Source of the DNA: Alnus glutinosa
Taxonomy: Eukaryota; Streptophyta; Magnoliopsida; Fagales; Betulaceae
Reading direction: 5' to 3'
Length of the DNA: 64,000 bases
Assembly (NCBI RefSeq): GCF_958979055.1
Contig: NC_084888.1
Coordinates: 29,688,804 to 29,752,803, forward strand
This document shows, piece by piece, positions 40,483-53,000 of the stretch. Every line of letters begins with the position of its first letter. Position 1 is the first letter of the stretch. A program made the translations under genes and the position numbers. The notes below the pieces were generated by a model, which saw nothing but the letters and a program-made list of their open reading frames with translations, did no database searches and was not told the DNA's origin.

Positions 40483-43400
40483 ATGTCCCTCACCCGGCTC
40501 TCCCGCCAAAAACCACCCCAATTCTCACTCCGCCTCAGGCCCCTCACGCGCCTCCTCTCCTCCTCCACGACCTCCTCCTCCTCCTTTTCAAAACTCCACC
40601 AGCACTACTCCTTCAAAGCCCCACCCTCCCTCTCCCCAACCCCCCAAAACCCTGTCCCTAAGCCCAAGAAAAAGGAGAAACCCCAGTACCGCCCGCCTTC
40701 GTCCCTCGATCGGACCGGCCAAAAGACTATACGCTCCGAGTTGCCCTTCGATTTCCGGTACAGTTACACTGAGAGCAGCCCGACTGTGAGGCCCATTGGG
40801 CTCCGAGAGCCCAAGTACTCGCCTTTTGGGCCAGGCCGCCTCGACCGCGAATGGACCGGGGTGTGTGCCCCGGCCGTGGACCCCAAGGCGAGGTCCGTGG
40901 AGGGAGCGGAGGACCCGAAGCTGGAGGAGAAGAGGAGGATGATGAGGGAGAGAGTTCAGGGGCACCCTCTCTCTGAGGCCGAGAGGAAGATTCTGGTGGA
41001 CAAGTGTCTGAGGCACAAAACCAAGAGGCAAATCAATCTGGGTATGGAGTTTTTGGATTGGATACTGTGTTTGCTGAATTGGGTATTTGCCATTTTTTTT
41101 TCTTTTCTTTTTTTGGGTTTATTTGTTTGGTGGATTCAGTTCTCCGGTTTTGTTCTGTTATGTGTTGGTTTGAGGTTTTGGGAGCTGTGGAGTGGTATTG
41201 GTGATTTGGGTATTTTGATTTTTGATTCGATTAATATGGATATGAGCTTAATGGATTCTGTAATTTTATGTTGTATTGGGTATTTGCCATTGGTAGGATA
41301 GTTGTTTATTTTCGTTAGCCTGGCTTGTAGTTTTTGAGATGTTGTGCATGTATTACAATTTGAGCGTGCTTATGCCTAAGTCACGTGTGTTCAATTAGAG
41401 AACTAAGAAACTCAAGTTAGATTTTGCATCAGTTCTTTGAAGATTGTCATTTCCATATGAATTAAAATATATAGTGCCTTTCAAAGAAAAGAAACCGACA
41501 GAAATAAGCAGAAGAAAAAGATGAACGTTTAGGACAACTGCAGGAATGAGTATTCACATTTAAGTGACAATGAAGGAGACCTGAAAACTATAATTCCTTA
41601 TAAAATTGATCTTGAAAGTATTTTGATACTATTCTAAAATGTGCTCTTTCTAAATTTTCAGACATGATACTCGAGCACTGTAATTCCCATTATTTAGATA
41701 GAAATTTATTTGTGTTTATTTTGTGTCTTCTTGCATTTAGGGAAGTATCTCTATCAAGACTAAGCATCTGTCAAGAGTTTATGAGAACTTCTAAGAGCTT
41801 GATAAAAGATTATGAGAAGACGAAGAAAACATGATTTAATTGAGGCTAATTACCTTCAAATTTATCAAGGACAAGGAGGCAATTGCGGTCAATTTTTATC
41901 TCTCCATTCTTTTATGTCCTTTTTCATTGATAGGGCAGTGCCTTTTGGAAGCCACTAGGTAAGGAATGGATCCTTAGGGGAATCTTTTAGTGCATTGAAT
42001 TGTAGTACAAGCTTCTTTAGTGACTACCTATCATTGATGTAGTCAGCAAAAAGATCAAAGATCAAATTAATTTGAAAATATAATCTGGAGTTGATGTGGA
42101 ACCTAATTGGCTTCCTTCATAGACTGCTTAGTTACTACTAACTCGTATTATGTTTCTTTAGGTTAGGAAGTTGCTAGGTGTGGTTGATAGGTGTTGTATG
42201 TGCAAGAGGAATTGGGAGTCTATGGATCATCTTCTTCTTCATTGTGAGGTTATTTGTACCATGTAGAATGTTTTCTTCAATCGGTTTGGACTGTTTTGGG
42301 TTATGCCTAGACGAGTAGTTGACTTGTCTGCTTATTGGTGGACTACCAGCAACATTTGGAATGCATTTGTGTGGAAGATTGTACCTTTGTGCTTTTTGTG
42401 GTGTCTTTTAAGCGAAATTAATGATAGAAGTTTTGAGGACCGCAAGGGGACTTTGGAAGAAATTAAGTCTTTATTTTTCAACCCCTTGTATCTTTGGACA
42501 GCTGTTTTGTTTCTCCTTTGGTAATTAGTTTTCACAAGTTTCTTGTTCTTTTTGTTCCTACTAGTTAGGCGGCTTCTCTTGTATACTCACTATGTACCTG
42601 GGAGCGCCTTACGCTTTAATGTATCTTGATTACTTACCAAAAAAAAAAAAAAAAAAAAAAAAAGAAGAAGAAGAAGAAGAAGTTGCTAGTTCATTTTTAA
42701 ATGAAGTTTTATTAGAGAAGGGGTAATGGTGATTTCCAAAATAATTAGAACCGTAATTGTATTCATGTAATTTTTGGTTGAAAGACTGCCTTGCAGATGC
42801 CTCATCTTCCAAGGTCAAGTCAGATTTCTTCTGTTTTTTTTACGCATCCTGCCATGTTTTTCTTGGAGTAACATGCATTGGATGTCCAAAAGGAAAAGCG
42901 CTTGCAGGATACATGGACTAAGCTTCTTATCTGAACTGATTTACTAAACAAAATAAGCAGTTTCTTTCCTGTATATTTCCTTTTCTTCATTCACTGCTTT
43001 TGACTTAATCTCTGCGTGTCTTTTTGGTAGGGAGAGATGGTTTAACCCACAACATGCTGAATGATATCCATAATCATTGGAAGCATGCCGAAGCAGTGAG
43101 GATAAAAAGTTTAGGTGTTCCCACTGTGGACATGAAAAATGTGTGCACTCAGCTTGAGGTATTGTGTTTCCTTCTAATCTAGAAACTCTTCTTTTTCTTT
43201 AGCATGAGATTTGCCTCTGAAAGAACAACTGGTTGTTTCACAGCTTAACATTGTATTTTAGCTTTTCATGAATCTATTGCACTATGGCCCTGAGAATTTT
43301 TGTCCTTTCTTGGTAGAAATTACAAATACAAGTTCCACGTTTGATTCAGGATAAAACATTTGGAAAGATCATCCACAGACATGGTGGTCTGCTTGTATTA

Positions 43401-44974
43401 TATAGAGGCAGGAACTATCATCCCAAGAAAAGGCCTGTGATTCCATTAATGCTGTGGAGACCCCACGAGCCCGTATATCCCAGGCTAATCAAGACTACGA
43501 TTGATGGGTTGAGCATTGAGGAAACCAAGGAAATGAGAAAGAGAGGACTAGCTGTTCCCGCTTTAACAAAACTCGGTATCCACTGCTTATGAATTTTTAG
43601 TTTAGTAGTTAACAGCAATTGATCTGTCTTTATTGTTCACTAACTCCCAAGCTGCAACTGCAGCCAAGAATGGGTATTATGGTAGTCTGGTACCCATGGT
43701 CAGAGATGCTTTCCTCTGCTGTGAGCTGGTACGGATAGACTGTCAGGGTCTTGAGAGGAGTGATTACAAGAAAATAGGCTGCAAACTCAGGGTAAAGGAC
43801 TTTAAGTTCAAGTTGTATTCTCAGCATGAGTGTTCCTATGTTTACTAATATGACATACTGATCTATTTGATCTTTTTATTAATATGTTGCCTATTAAAAA
43901 AAAAAATTATTTGTTTTAAGCAAGAGAAGAAATAACTTTTTGGGGAAACTTTACTTACACCCCCCCTAAATATAAGCGATTTTGCAATCATAATCTCAAA
44001 GTTTAAAAATTTGCAATGTCGATATTCTATGTTTTAGCCCCTTTTAATTTTGCCAATTTTTTGTTAAAATTCCCAAAATAGCAAAATGCCTTGGACTCAC
44101 CCACGGCTAGACCCACGGCCACCCGTGCATCACCAGATTTTTTTTACTTCTTTTTTTTAAAAAAAATAAATAAAAAAATAAATTAAATAGGGCACTTAAA
44201 AATACCGTTGAAACTTCGAGATTATAATTGCAAAATCGCTTATACTTCAGGGAGTGTAAGTAAAGTTTCCCTGAAAGTTTTTCTCTTTTTTTTCTTCCCC
44301 TGAAGTGTATCTTGTAATATTTGTGAAATCTACATTCTCATCCGAACTATTATTAGTGATCAATATCACTGTTTTATTTTACTATTATTATTTGCCTAAT
44401 TGTGATCAGAAGTATACTGAATGGTCTTACTTATCAGAAAAAAAAAAAAAAAAAAAAAAAGTATACTGAATGGTCTCGATATTCTGTGTACATAGAGGTT
44501 GCTCTGGGACATATAGCTTAGTTGGGCGTAACTAAAGAAATAAACTTGGGCACTTTCCTACTGTTTCTCTGTTGCTGCAATGGCTTTCAAAATATCATGT
44601 TATGGGTGTATAGTAGCTTGAAAATCTCGGAAAGATGGGATTGTTTCCTTTTTCTTTTTTTTTTTCATGTATGTCTGTGCGTTTATAACTTTGGTGGCCT
44701 TTTAGATTGCAGAGACTCTTGAGTAATTTATTTTTTTGATTGCTCTGCTATGTTGATGCAGGATATGGTGCCTTGCATCCTGGTGACATTTGACAAGGAG
44801 CAGATTGTGGTTTGGAGGGGGAAGGACTACAAGCCTGTAGAAGATGGATACTTTCTTCCAGATCGTGAGTCATTTGATGATCCAGATGGTAATTTGCTTA
44901 GTAGGGCTGAGGGACGTTACAGCTTGGATGGCACCAACAGCGAACAGGGCTTCTACTCTGGGGATGATGACTAG
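40483..44974 (+). CDS. MCSF1: Mitochondrial CRM-domain group II intron splicing factor (mCSF1/CAF-like)
   Basis: Five exons with GT-AG borders, all in phase, give 421 aa: 40483-41041, 43031-43158, 43350-43575, 43652-43791, 44762-44974. The N-terminus is rich in Ser, Arg and Leu (MSLTRLSRQ), fitting an organelle targeting peptide. A conserved linker follows ([31 protein letters not shown]). Two CRM RNA-binding domains come next: [18 protein letters not shown] with [12 protein letters not shown], and [14 protein letters not shown] with [18 protein letters not shown]. Size and order match Arabidopsis mCSF1 (At4g31010 as remembered) rather than the longer plastid CAF1/CAF2. The family promotes splicing of mitochondrial group II introns. 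Intron 1 holds a LINE fragment and intron 4 a MITE. Confidence 0.93.
42178..42678 (+). mobile_element. 5'-truncated LINE in mCSF1 intron 1, 11-bp TSD
   Basis: Target duplication GAAGTTGCTAG at 42167-42177 and 42679-42689, exact. The body encodes the tail of an L1 protein: zf-RVT-like [19 protein letters not shown], then [19 protein letters not shown] in the frame 42303-42524, with an upstream stop. It ends in poly(A) and GAA units (42640-42678). Only the last 0.5 kb of the LINE was inserted. Confidence 0.9.
43942..44272. mobile_element. MITE in mCSF1 intron 4
   Basis: Inverted arms of about 60 bases start GGGAAACTTTACTTACAC and, inverted from the right, GGGAAACTTTACTTACAC again, and both continue into TATAAGCGATTTTGCAAT. 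About 330 bp in total. The target duplication is not clear. Confidence 0.75.
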
Positions 44975-45488
44975 TTCCTTTAACGCTTCAAATTGTGCTT
45001 GCGTTCACCATTTTTCGAAGGTTGAGTACAAGGAAAGCGATGAGTAATTGCAGGGATCACACCAAAAAGGGTTTTAGCCTTTTCATGCGTACTACTTTTT
45101 GGTGCTCTTCTCCTTATTAGGATCCTCTCATTATTTGCCTTAGTTTGAGAGGTAATTGTGAGATATTACTTATAAGACTTATCTGACCAAATAAAAATTA
45201 GGTTGTCCAACTACTTATCTGGTTAGATGAGTCTCATAAGTGGTCTCTTATAATCACCTGTTCAAATTCAGATAAATAATTTGAGAGGATTTGATCTGCT
45301 CTTCCCCATATTATTATTATTATTTTTTTATCTACCATCACATTTTCAGGAAAAGAAGCAAAGAAGGATGAGAACAGAGAATGTGTAGGGCATCAAATAT
45401 CTGAAAGTAAAGCTTTTCTTTTCTCTATTTCTATTCTCTCTCTCTCTCTCTCTCTCTCGCTCTTTTTCTTTTTTCTTTTTTCTTCTTC

Positions 45489-45523
<35 letters not shown>

Positions 45524-45800
45524 AAGAGAAATAGTACAAAACTTTCACATTTGCACTCAATGGTTATTCATCTAAAATTTAATAGTGAAGTCTTTTGTTA
45601 TTATTATTATTATTACAAGAGATATATTTATATACATCATTTTCTCAAATCAACCATATTTAATGGTTAATTTTAAAAAAAAATATGTATGGAAGATGCA
45701 CCGAAAATGTACACAATCCTCATGCCAACTACTGGTTTTGGCTGGGCTTGGGAGCGTGTTTTATTGGTGCAATAAACTTCAAACATGACATGAGTTGAAT
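44975..45800. other. 3' UTR and intergenic, microsatellites
   Basis: This contains the 3' UTR of the mCSF1-like gene, then a CT run (45438-45460), T-rich tracts (to 45523) and a TTA run (45598-45616). No gene was recognised. Confidence 0.5.
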
Positions 45801-46044
45801 TAGGTTTGGCAATTCGGATTGTTGTGTCGGGTTCGGGTCGACCGGCAACCCGTTTACTCGTTTAGACCAACCCGAATTCGACACAATTAGTTAAACGAAT
45901 TTGCAAGTCAACCCGTTTATAAACGTGTCATAAACGGATTAAACTGTTTATGACTCAGACCTATTTCGCTTAAACTCAAACTCTATAACTTCGTGTTGTG
46001 TTCCTATCGAATTCGTGAGTCGTGTTAAAAATTGTCAAACCCTA
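45801..46044. mobile_element. Short hAT-type MITE related to 24784-25881
   Basis: Ends are TAGGTTTGGCAATTCGG and, inverted, TAGGGTTTGACAATT. The interior holds GTGTCGGGTTCGGGTC-like phrases as in the larger element. The flanking 8 bases AGTTGAAT and AATTGAAC agree at 6 of 8 positions, an aged TSD. 244 bp. Confidence 0.7.
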
Positions 46045-47052
46045 AATTGAACGGAGGTAAAGGAGTTTGTTTTGTAAGCAATCATTTAATTAAGAGATAC
46101 TAAACTTGTTTACGGTTTAATTTAACCTTAAACCACAAGGGTGGGGTGAAATTAAAAGACAATTGTACTTTTGAGTAGAGGAAGACTGATTTAAAAGGGG
46201 AAGTGAAAGATTCCGAAGCGCAAACCAACAAGAGAGTGGGGTGCAGTGGGTCACCAAGAATGCGTCAGAAGCTACTCCATGCCCATGGTGACCCAAAGGC
46301 ACAGCCACCACACCGACCTTTCCACGCAAAATAATGCCGACTTCCAGGCGAGTAAATTCTGACCAGAAATAACAAAATTAAAATTTGATTTAATATTTCA
46401 TGTTTATCTAGTTTTGAAAAGCTCCATCCTTATTATTATAACCCTAAATATAAATAAACAAACACAAATGCAGAAGACATGTACTATAATCATTGAACAG
46501 GAATAATAGTAGCGTGATATATGGATTAAATAATAAAAGTCATAAATAATATTTTCATTAGTGGCTTATATTATATTTTTTTTTAAAAAAAATCAATGAA
46601 AAGATTCTCAAAAGAAATAATATAAACAAAACAGATCTAAACAACATTAAAAACTCTTGATAATTAATGTTATCATTCTGGTGCTTCTATTTTGATTATA
46701 TTATTTATACATAAATGATTTGATCAGATGCAGACGAGAAGTATAAGGCTATAAGCAGGCCTTGATTCAGAAAAACCCGAAAAAAGAAAAAGAAAAGGGC
46801 AGATGGAAGATGGAAGATGGAAGATGGAAGAAGAGATCCCCATCCAATGCACGTGGCAACAGAAAAAGTGTTTTCTCGACAGCCAAACAAATATATATAT
46901 ATATATAATATCCCACCAGAGACACTCATACAAAAATAGCACAGAACCCAAAATAAATGATATAAAACTGTAAGAAAAACCCACCTAACTTTACCTCCCA
47001 TTTCCACCGAAGACTGAACTTTCATCCTTTCGCAATCCCCACCCCCCCAGCA
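46045..47052. other. Intergenic and promoter region of the LPEAT2-like gene
   Basis: No gene was recognised. GATGGAA units repeat at about 46802-46832, and a TA run lies near 46890-46908, about 150 bases upstream of the ATG. Confidence 0.4.
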
Positions 47053-50000
47053 ATGGCGGACCATGATCTCTCCTCACCTCTTCTCTCTTCCCAGACCTCC
47101 AATCCTCCCCACCTAATCCTCACCGTCCAAGACTCTGACTCTCGCAATCACTCTAACAACAACAATCGCAATCATCGAAATGGTCGAAGTTCTCACGACA
47201 ACAGCAAAAACCCATTTGAGTTTCTCGGGTCTAAGGGGCTGGACGTGCCCGTACCGGCCATGGTGGACCCATTCCGCAACGGGACTCCGAGGATCGTCGG
47301 GTTGTACGAGTGGGTGAAGATCATGGTTTGCTTGCCGATTGCGGCGGCGAGGCTCGTGCTCTTCGGGGTATGCTTGCTGGTGGGGTTTCTGGCGACGAAG
47401 GTGGCTCTGCAGGGTTGGAAGGACAGGCAGAGCCCCCTGCCCAGGTGGAGGTCCAGGATCATGTGGGTAACCAGGATTTCCGCCAGGCTTATTCTCTTCT
47501 CTTTTGGGTATGTTGGTCTTCTGGGGTTTTGTTCTTTTCGTTTGGGTTTTGATGATTGTGGTTGTGGGTTTTGAGTATGCTCTGTTTTTCGTTTGATTGC
47601 TGGGAAAATGGAGGAAAACACAGGAAAGTTAGGATTCTGAAATTCTAGTGGATAGATTGTTGATGAAAAAAATGGAAGAAAGACAGAGAAAGTTAAGATT
47701 TTGAGTTTGTAGTGATATGGAAAATTCAAATATTTGAATTCAACCAAGTCAAGATTTTTAAGTTTCTGGAATTAGACCAAATACTTCTATTAGGTTCTGG
47801 CTTATATTTGTATTGTAGTTCTTCTTTCTATCTTCTGTGAAGTTGATTCTGCATTTATTTGGGTTCTCAAATAGTGGAATTTTCTTTTTGTGTGTTGTGT
47901 TTTTGTTGCCTGCAGCTATCATTGGATAAGACGGAAAGGAAAACCTGCTCCGAGGGAGACTGCTCCAATAGTTGTATCTAATCATGTGTCATACGTCGAA
48001 CCCATCTTCTATTTCTATGAGTTGTTCCCTACCATTGTCGCAGCTGAGTCCCATGACTCCATACCTTTTGTTGGAACTATTATCAGAGCGATGCAGGTAA
48101 TTACATTTCTACAATAAGTGAAACTAAGGGTGCATTTGGAATTGCGATTTCGTAGATAAAAAGTGTTATTTTAAACCAAATCACAAAAAATAGATTGTTT
48201 GGAATTGCAATTTGATCTGCGTTTTCAAATTGTAGGTAAGGAGGTGCTTTTTCAAAAACGCACAATTTTAAAAGCTATACTGCGATTTTAAAGCCCAAAC
48301 TATGATTTTGCCAAATGCTTAACTGCGTTTTTAAAAATCACATTTTCAAATCTCACATTTTAAAATCGCTATTTTTAAATCGCACATTTTGAAATCGCAA
48401 ACTTAAACGGGCCCTGAGCTGATCAAATTAGTTCCATTGAATTGGATTCAATAGTTGTGGTTTTGAAGTTCGTTTGTGTTCTCAGGTGATTTATGTTGAT
48501 AGGTTCTCACCGTCATCAAGGAAGAATGCTGTCAATGAGATAAAGGTATAAAGCTTCTATAATTTTTACTGTCTTATCTCTATTTGGTTTATGTGTCATT
48601 AATGATTGCCCTGAACTGTATCCCTATTCATATCTTTCAACACATCATAAAGTTCCTATTCCTTAATTAAATATGAGTTGAAGCTTTTGCTTTTGAGATC
48701 AATTGCGGATGAATGCAAATAATTTCTATTGATTTTATTTTTTATTTATTTTCTGGAAAGATGATGTAATTGTGCTTGTTTGTTGGTTTTTCTTATGAAT
48801 AAGAGAACTTTTATAACCAACAAACAAGCACAATTACATCATCTTTCCAGCAAACAACTGGAAAACAGCAAGGCTAAGGAACAGGCTCCAAAGCCAAGCA
48901 ACAACTACTCTGCAAACTACACAAACAAGAACAGAACAGCATCTGCACAAAAGACTAAATGAAAATTCCCATATCAATCCCCCATCTGCACCAAAGTTGG
49001 AGAAAAACCCCTGCCCTGATACTCCCCTACCTCCCCTACTATTGCTTTACCTATATCCTTAAACAGTTTCAACTTTCTATGTATCACTAAAAGCCTCTTC
49101 GAGGATTCGTTGGATAGTTTGAATCTTAAGTCCGCTATTCTGAATCTCACCCTCCTCCAAACTCAGTTCCTTATTATTCTTCAAAAGCATATTAGTCCAG
49201 ATTTTTTCCTCCAAACCATGTTACTGCTTACTACCCATACTCAGCTTCTGCACTGTTTTATCAACTTCCACAACCTTTGACACTTCTATATTCTCAACAT
49301 AATTGCTATTGATTTCTCTACAATGCTTCACTTCTTGGAGCTTTTAGATTATGGTAGTTAGATTTCTTCTATTTTCTTATGTTTTATTTTATTTTTCTAG
49401 GGGATTTCTATTGTATTCTTCCCGTGTACTAGGAATGCACTCCTCACTGTTGCTTTTATTAATTCTTTTTTCTTATTAAGATTAATAAAGGAATAAAGGA
49501 AGTGCCTTGTCCACGAGAACCTACTTTTTGCATGTCTTGAGTTTTGAACTCTGTATCTGTGTGAGATTTTGACACTTGATGACTTGATGTTAATATGACA
49601 TTTACTGACATATATTGTGTCAGTCATACTTGTTCTCAAGTCCTACAGCAACTCAGACACTCTGAAATGCAATTTTTCCACCATTTCCTCTATGTGGCTT
49701 TGTGAGTGTATCTTTTAGTCTAGTTATACTACACCTACAAAGCACAAGATGATTGAGTCTATGCAATGTAGTTTTCCTTTCAACGTTGTAGATTGTATTG
49801 CAATGACCATTTGATGTATGCATTCCCTGATTAAGTGGTAGTGAAACTTGCCAGCCATTTTCATTCTCAATAGCGCTTAATTCTGAATATATTCAGAAAC
49901 CGTTATTTAGAAACAGAAGCACTTGCATACCAAATCTGATTTCGAAATCTCTTTAAGGGTACTTTAGAAATTATTATTCAAATGATTTTTATCAATTTGT

Positions 50001-53000
50001 AAGCTATATGATACAGAAATGTGGTTTCAAGGATCTGAATACAGAGAAAGGCTTCTTCGGGTAGATTTCCTCGATTGCTATTATTTCCAGAGGGAACCAC
50101 AACTAATGGAAGGGTCCTTATTTCATTCCAACTTGGCGCATTCATCCCTGGCTACCCAATCCAACCTGTAATTGTACGCTATCCTTACATACACTTTGAC
50201 CAATCATGGTAGGACACTTTTCTTATGTCAAATTCATTTTGGTGCTGTCTGTAATGTATCATACTAGCCTTGTGTAATGTGGTATGCTATTCCGCATAGG
50301 GGGAATATCTCTTTGGGAAAGCTCATGTTTAGAATGTTCACACAGTTTCACAATTTTATGGAGGTATGTTGTGCTGCTGGATTTGTATTTTTTGATGCTA
50401 CATTGCCTTGTTCTGCAAACTCTTGTATTAATTTGAAATTAATCTGAGACATTTATTTTGTACTGAACAGGTAGAATACCTTCCTGTTGTTTCACCACTC
50501 ACTAGTCAAAAAGAAAGTGCTGTCCATTTGGCTGAGAGGGTGAGTATCTGTTTATAATTGATTTATTTCTGCTGCGTTCTCGAACTGTCAGATATACTTG
50601 ATAGTTTTTAAATGTGTAAGCACATAATGAATCTATTGTCTTGCTAGAAAATTTTCATGTTTGAACTTCTGCACAAGTGTGTCCTGTCAGTTGACTTTTT
50701 CGGGTTAATTTGGCCAAACCACCTGGGCACTAGGTCCAATGTGAGTACTGAGTAGGATCACTTTGGTACTTTAAATATATACGCGTCTGTGTGATGAAGG
50801 CTTGTGGGTTTTAAAGCATGTTAAATGTAGCAATTGTACTTGATTTAACATTTTTTTAAGCTTTTTAGTTGAGTTTGTCTTATTAGTTCTTTTACCTTAC
50901 ACATCCATTTCCTCTTCTTTTTTTTCTTTTTTTGCTAGTGCTTTCCAATTTTAATTTTAATATTTTTTTTTATATGAATAATAATTTATTGAAGAAGAAG
51001 AAAAGTTTGCATACACAAAAAGTATACAAGAGAAGCAACCACCCTAATGGAGTCGAAAATCTAAAAGGTTAACAAAATCTACAAGAGAAGAAGAAGAGAA
51101 ATTAGGGATAAAAGAGATGGCCCAATCTAAAAGGGAACTTAAGGAGGAGGAATTAGATATTTCTTGTCTTTTTCTTTTTCTTTTTCTTTTTTTCCCTTTT
51201 TCAGTATTTTTTTTTGTTAGCTCTTAGCTATTAATTGCAGGCACAGATATGGATGTATGTAAAGTAGGATGGAGAGCTTGAGTTTAGGATCTTAAATGAA
51301 GCATGCAAATGAATGCATAACAGTATCCACTATGGGATTTTGCACATTTGTAGGATGACTTCTCCTGAATGTTTTTCTTTTTTCACATCATGCCATTGGT
51401 TGTAAATTATTTCTTACAATTGACACATATTGCGTATGCAGACTAGCCATGCTATTGCAACTGCGCTTAATGTTATACAAACCTCGCATTCCTTTGGGGA
51501 CTTGATGCTTGTTATGAAAGCATCACAATCAAGACAGGTTTGCATTTCTTTGCTTAATTTTTACGCCCATTACAATCCATCTTGCATATAGGTGCCTTTT
51601 ATGATCTTTATGGTTTTTCTTCAAGGAACAATGCTAGAAAGTGGACGATTACAGATAAAATGTCAGATTTATTATTGCAAATGAACTTTAAATTTGAAAT
51701 GCACAATTAAATCTGAAATAATCTGCTTATTTGTTTGGAGGTCTAGAATGAAGAGCTAGGCTGGAGGGTGTAGTTGGAATGAAAAATGCAGAGAATTCAA
51801 TTATATTTATATACATGTATTAATAGAAAGTGCTTCAATTAAAGAATCTACTGAGGAGACCTTTCATATTGGTTAGAGTTGTGAAAAGAAATTTTGAATC
51901 ATTTAAATATATCAAGATGTAAGTAACGAGTAGAAAAACTCAGACTCTGTTCTCTGGTTGTATGCATGACATCTGTTACAGTTGAGTATCCTTTATGTTT
52001 GAGAGCTACACTAAGCCTTGAGATCCTCCGTGATTTATTGTACTTGTTCTAGAGTTGCGGTGGCTCACATTGAGTCATGCTCCTTAGCTGATGAGATTGC
52101 TGCAGTGTAAGTCAGTCTAAGGAGATAAGAAGACAAAAGATTTACTAAATTTTCAATAAATGCTGGGCAACAAGAAAACATGATATGTAATATTTTAGTA
52201 GTTAATGTTGAAATGTTTTATTGAAAGAATTAATAATTATTAGACTTGCTCTAAAGGTTTATTATAATTTTGGCATACAACTAATGTCAACAACTCAAAT
52301 TGACTCCCAAAAGCCTCAAATTAACAGTCAAATGCTGCGGTTTGACTGCCTCATTCCTTTTTTCATTCTGCTCTACAAGAGTCATATCCTTTTAAGTCAT
52401 TTGACAATCATGTTGTTGGCTGCTGTGACACTCAATTCATTTAATCTTTCCTTATTTGTGCATGTATTTACAACTCTGTGAAATGAAATTTGTGGTAGGT
52501 AGAGTCCAACATAAAAGATCTATTTAGCTTTTAGACAGTGATAAAGGACAGATCAATGGATTAATTACAAGATTTCCTCTATTTATTTGCAGATCTCGAT
52601 ATTAGTTGCATTTGTTTGCTGACATGGTTGCTGAATGGTTCTGCATTGCATAATAATTTTTTAATGGGTTTGAGGGTTTACTTATCAAAAAAAATTTAAG
52701 CTTTACTTGTTATTAGCGAAACTCAACAATACTTGTATTTGGCACTGATATATCACTATCATACTATTTGCAGGAGAATCCCTCGAGTTACATGGTTGAA
52801 ATGGCTAGGGTGGAATCAGTGAGTCCTCACACTGAATTGCCTCACTTTGAATCATTTCTTGTGTTATAAATGTTAGCAATCTGGATCTGTATTCATATAT
52901 ACGCATCCTTGTATTTAGAAGTTAATTCTTTATAAAGATTTTCCCTTTTGTCTACTTGGTCAAGAATTATTTTTTTCTTTCCTTTTTCTCTTCCTCATAA

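Noticed and set aside
40588..41031. 147-aa minus-strand frame
   Set aside because: It is antisense to exon 1 of the mCSF1-like gene and follows from its GC-rich codons.
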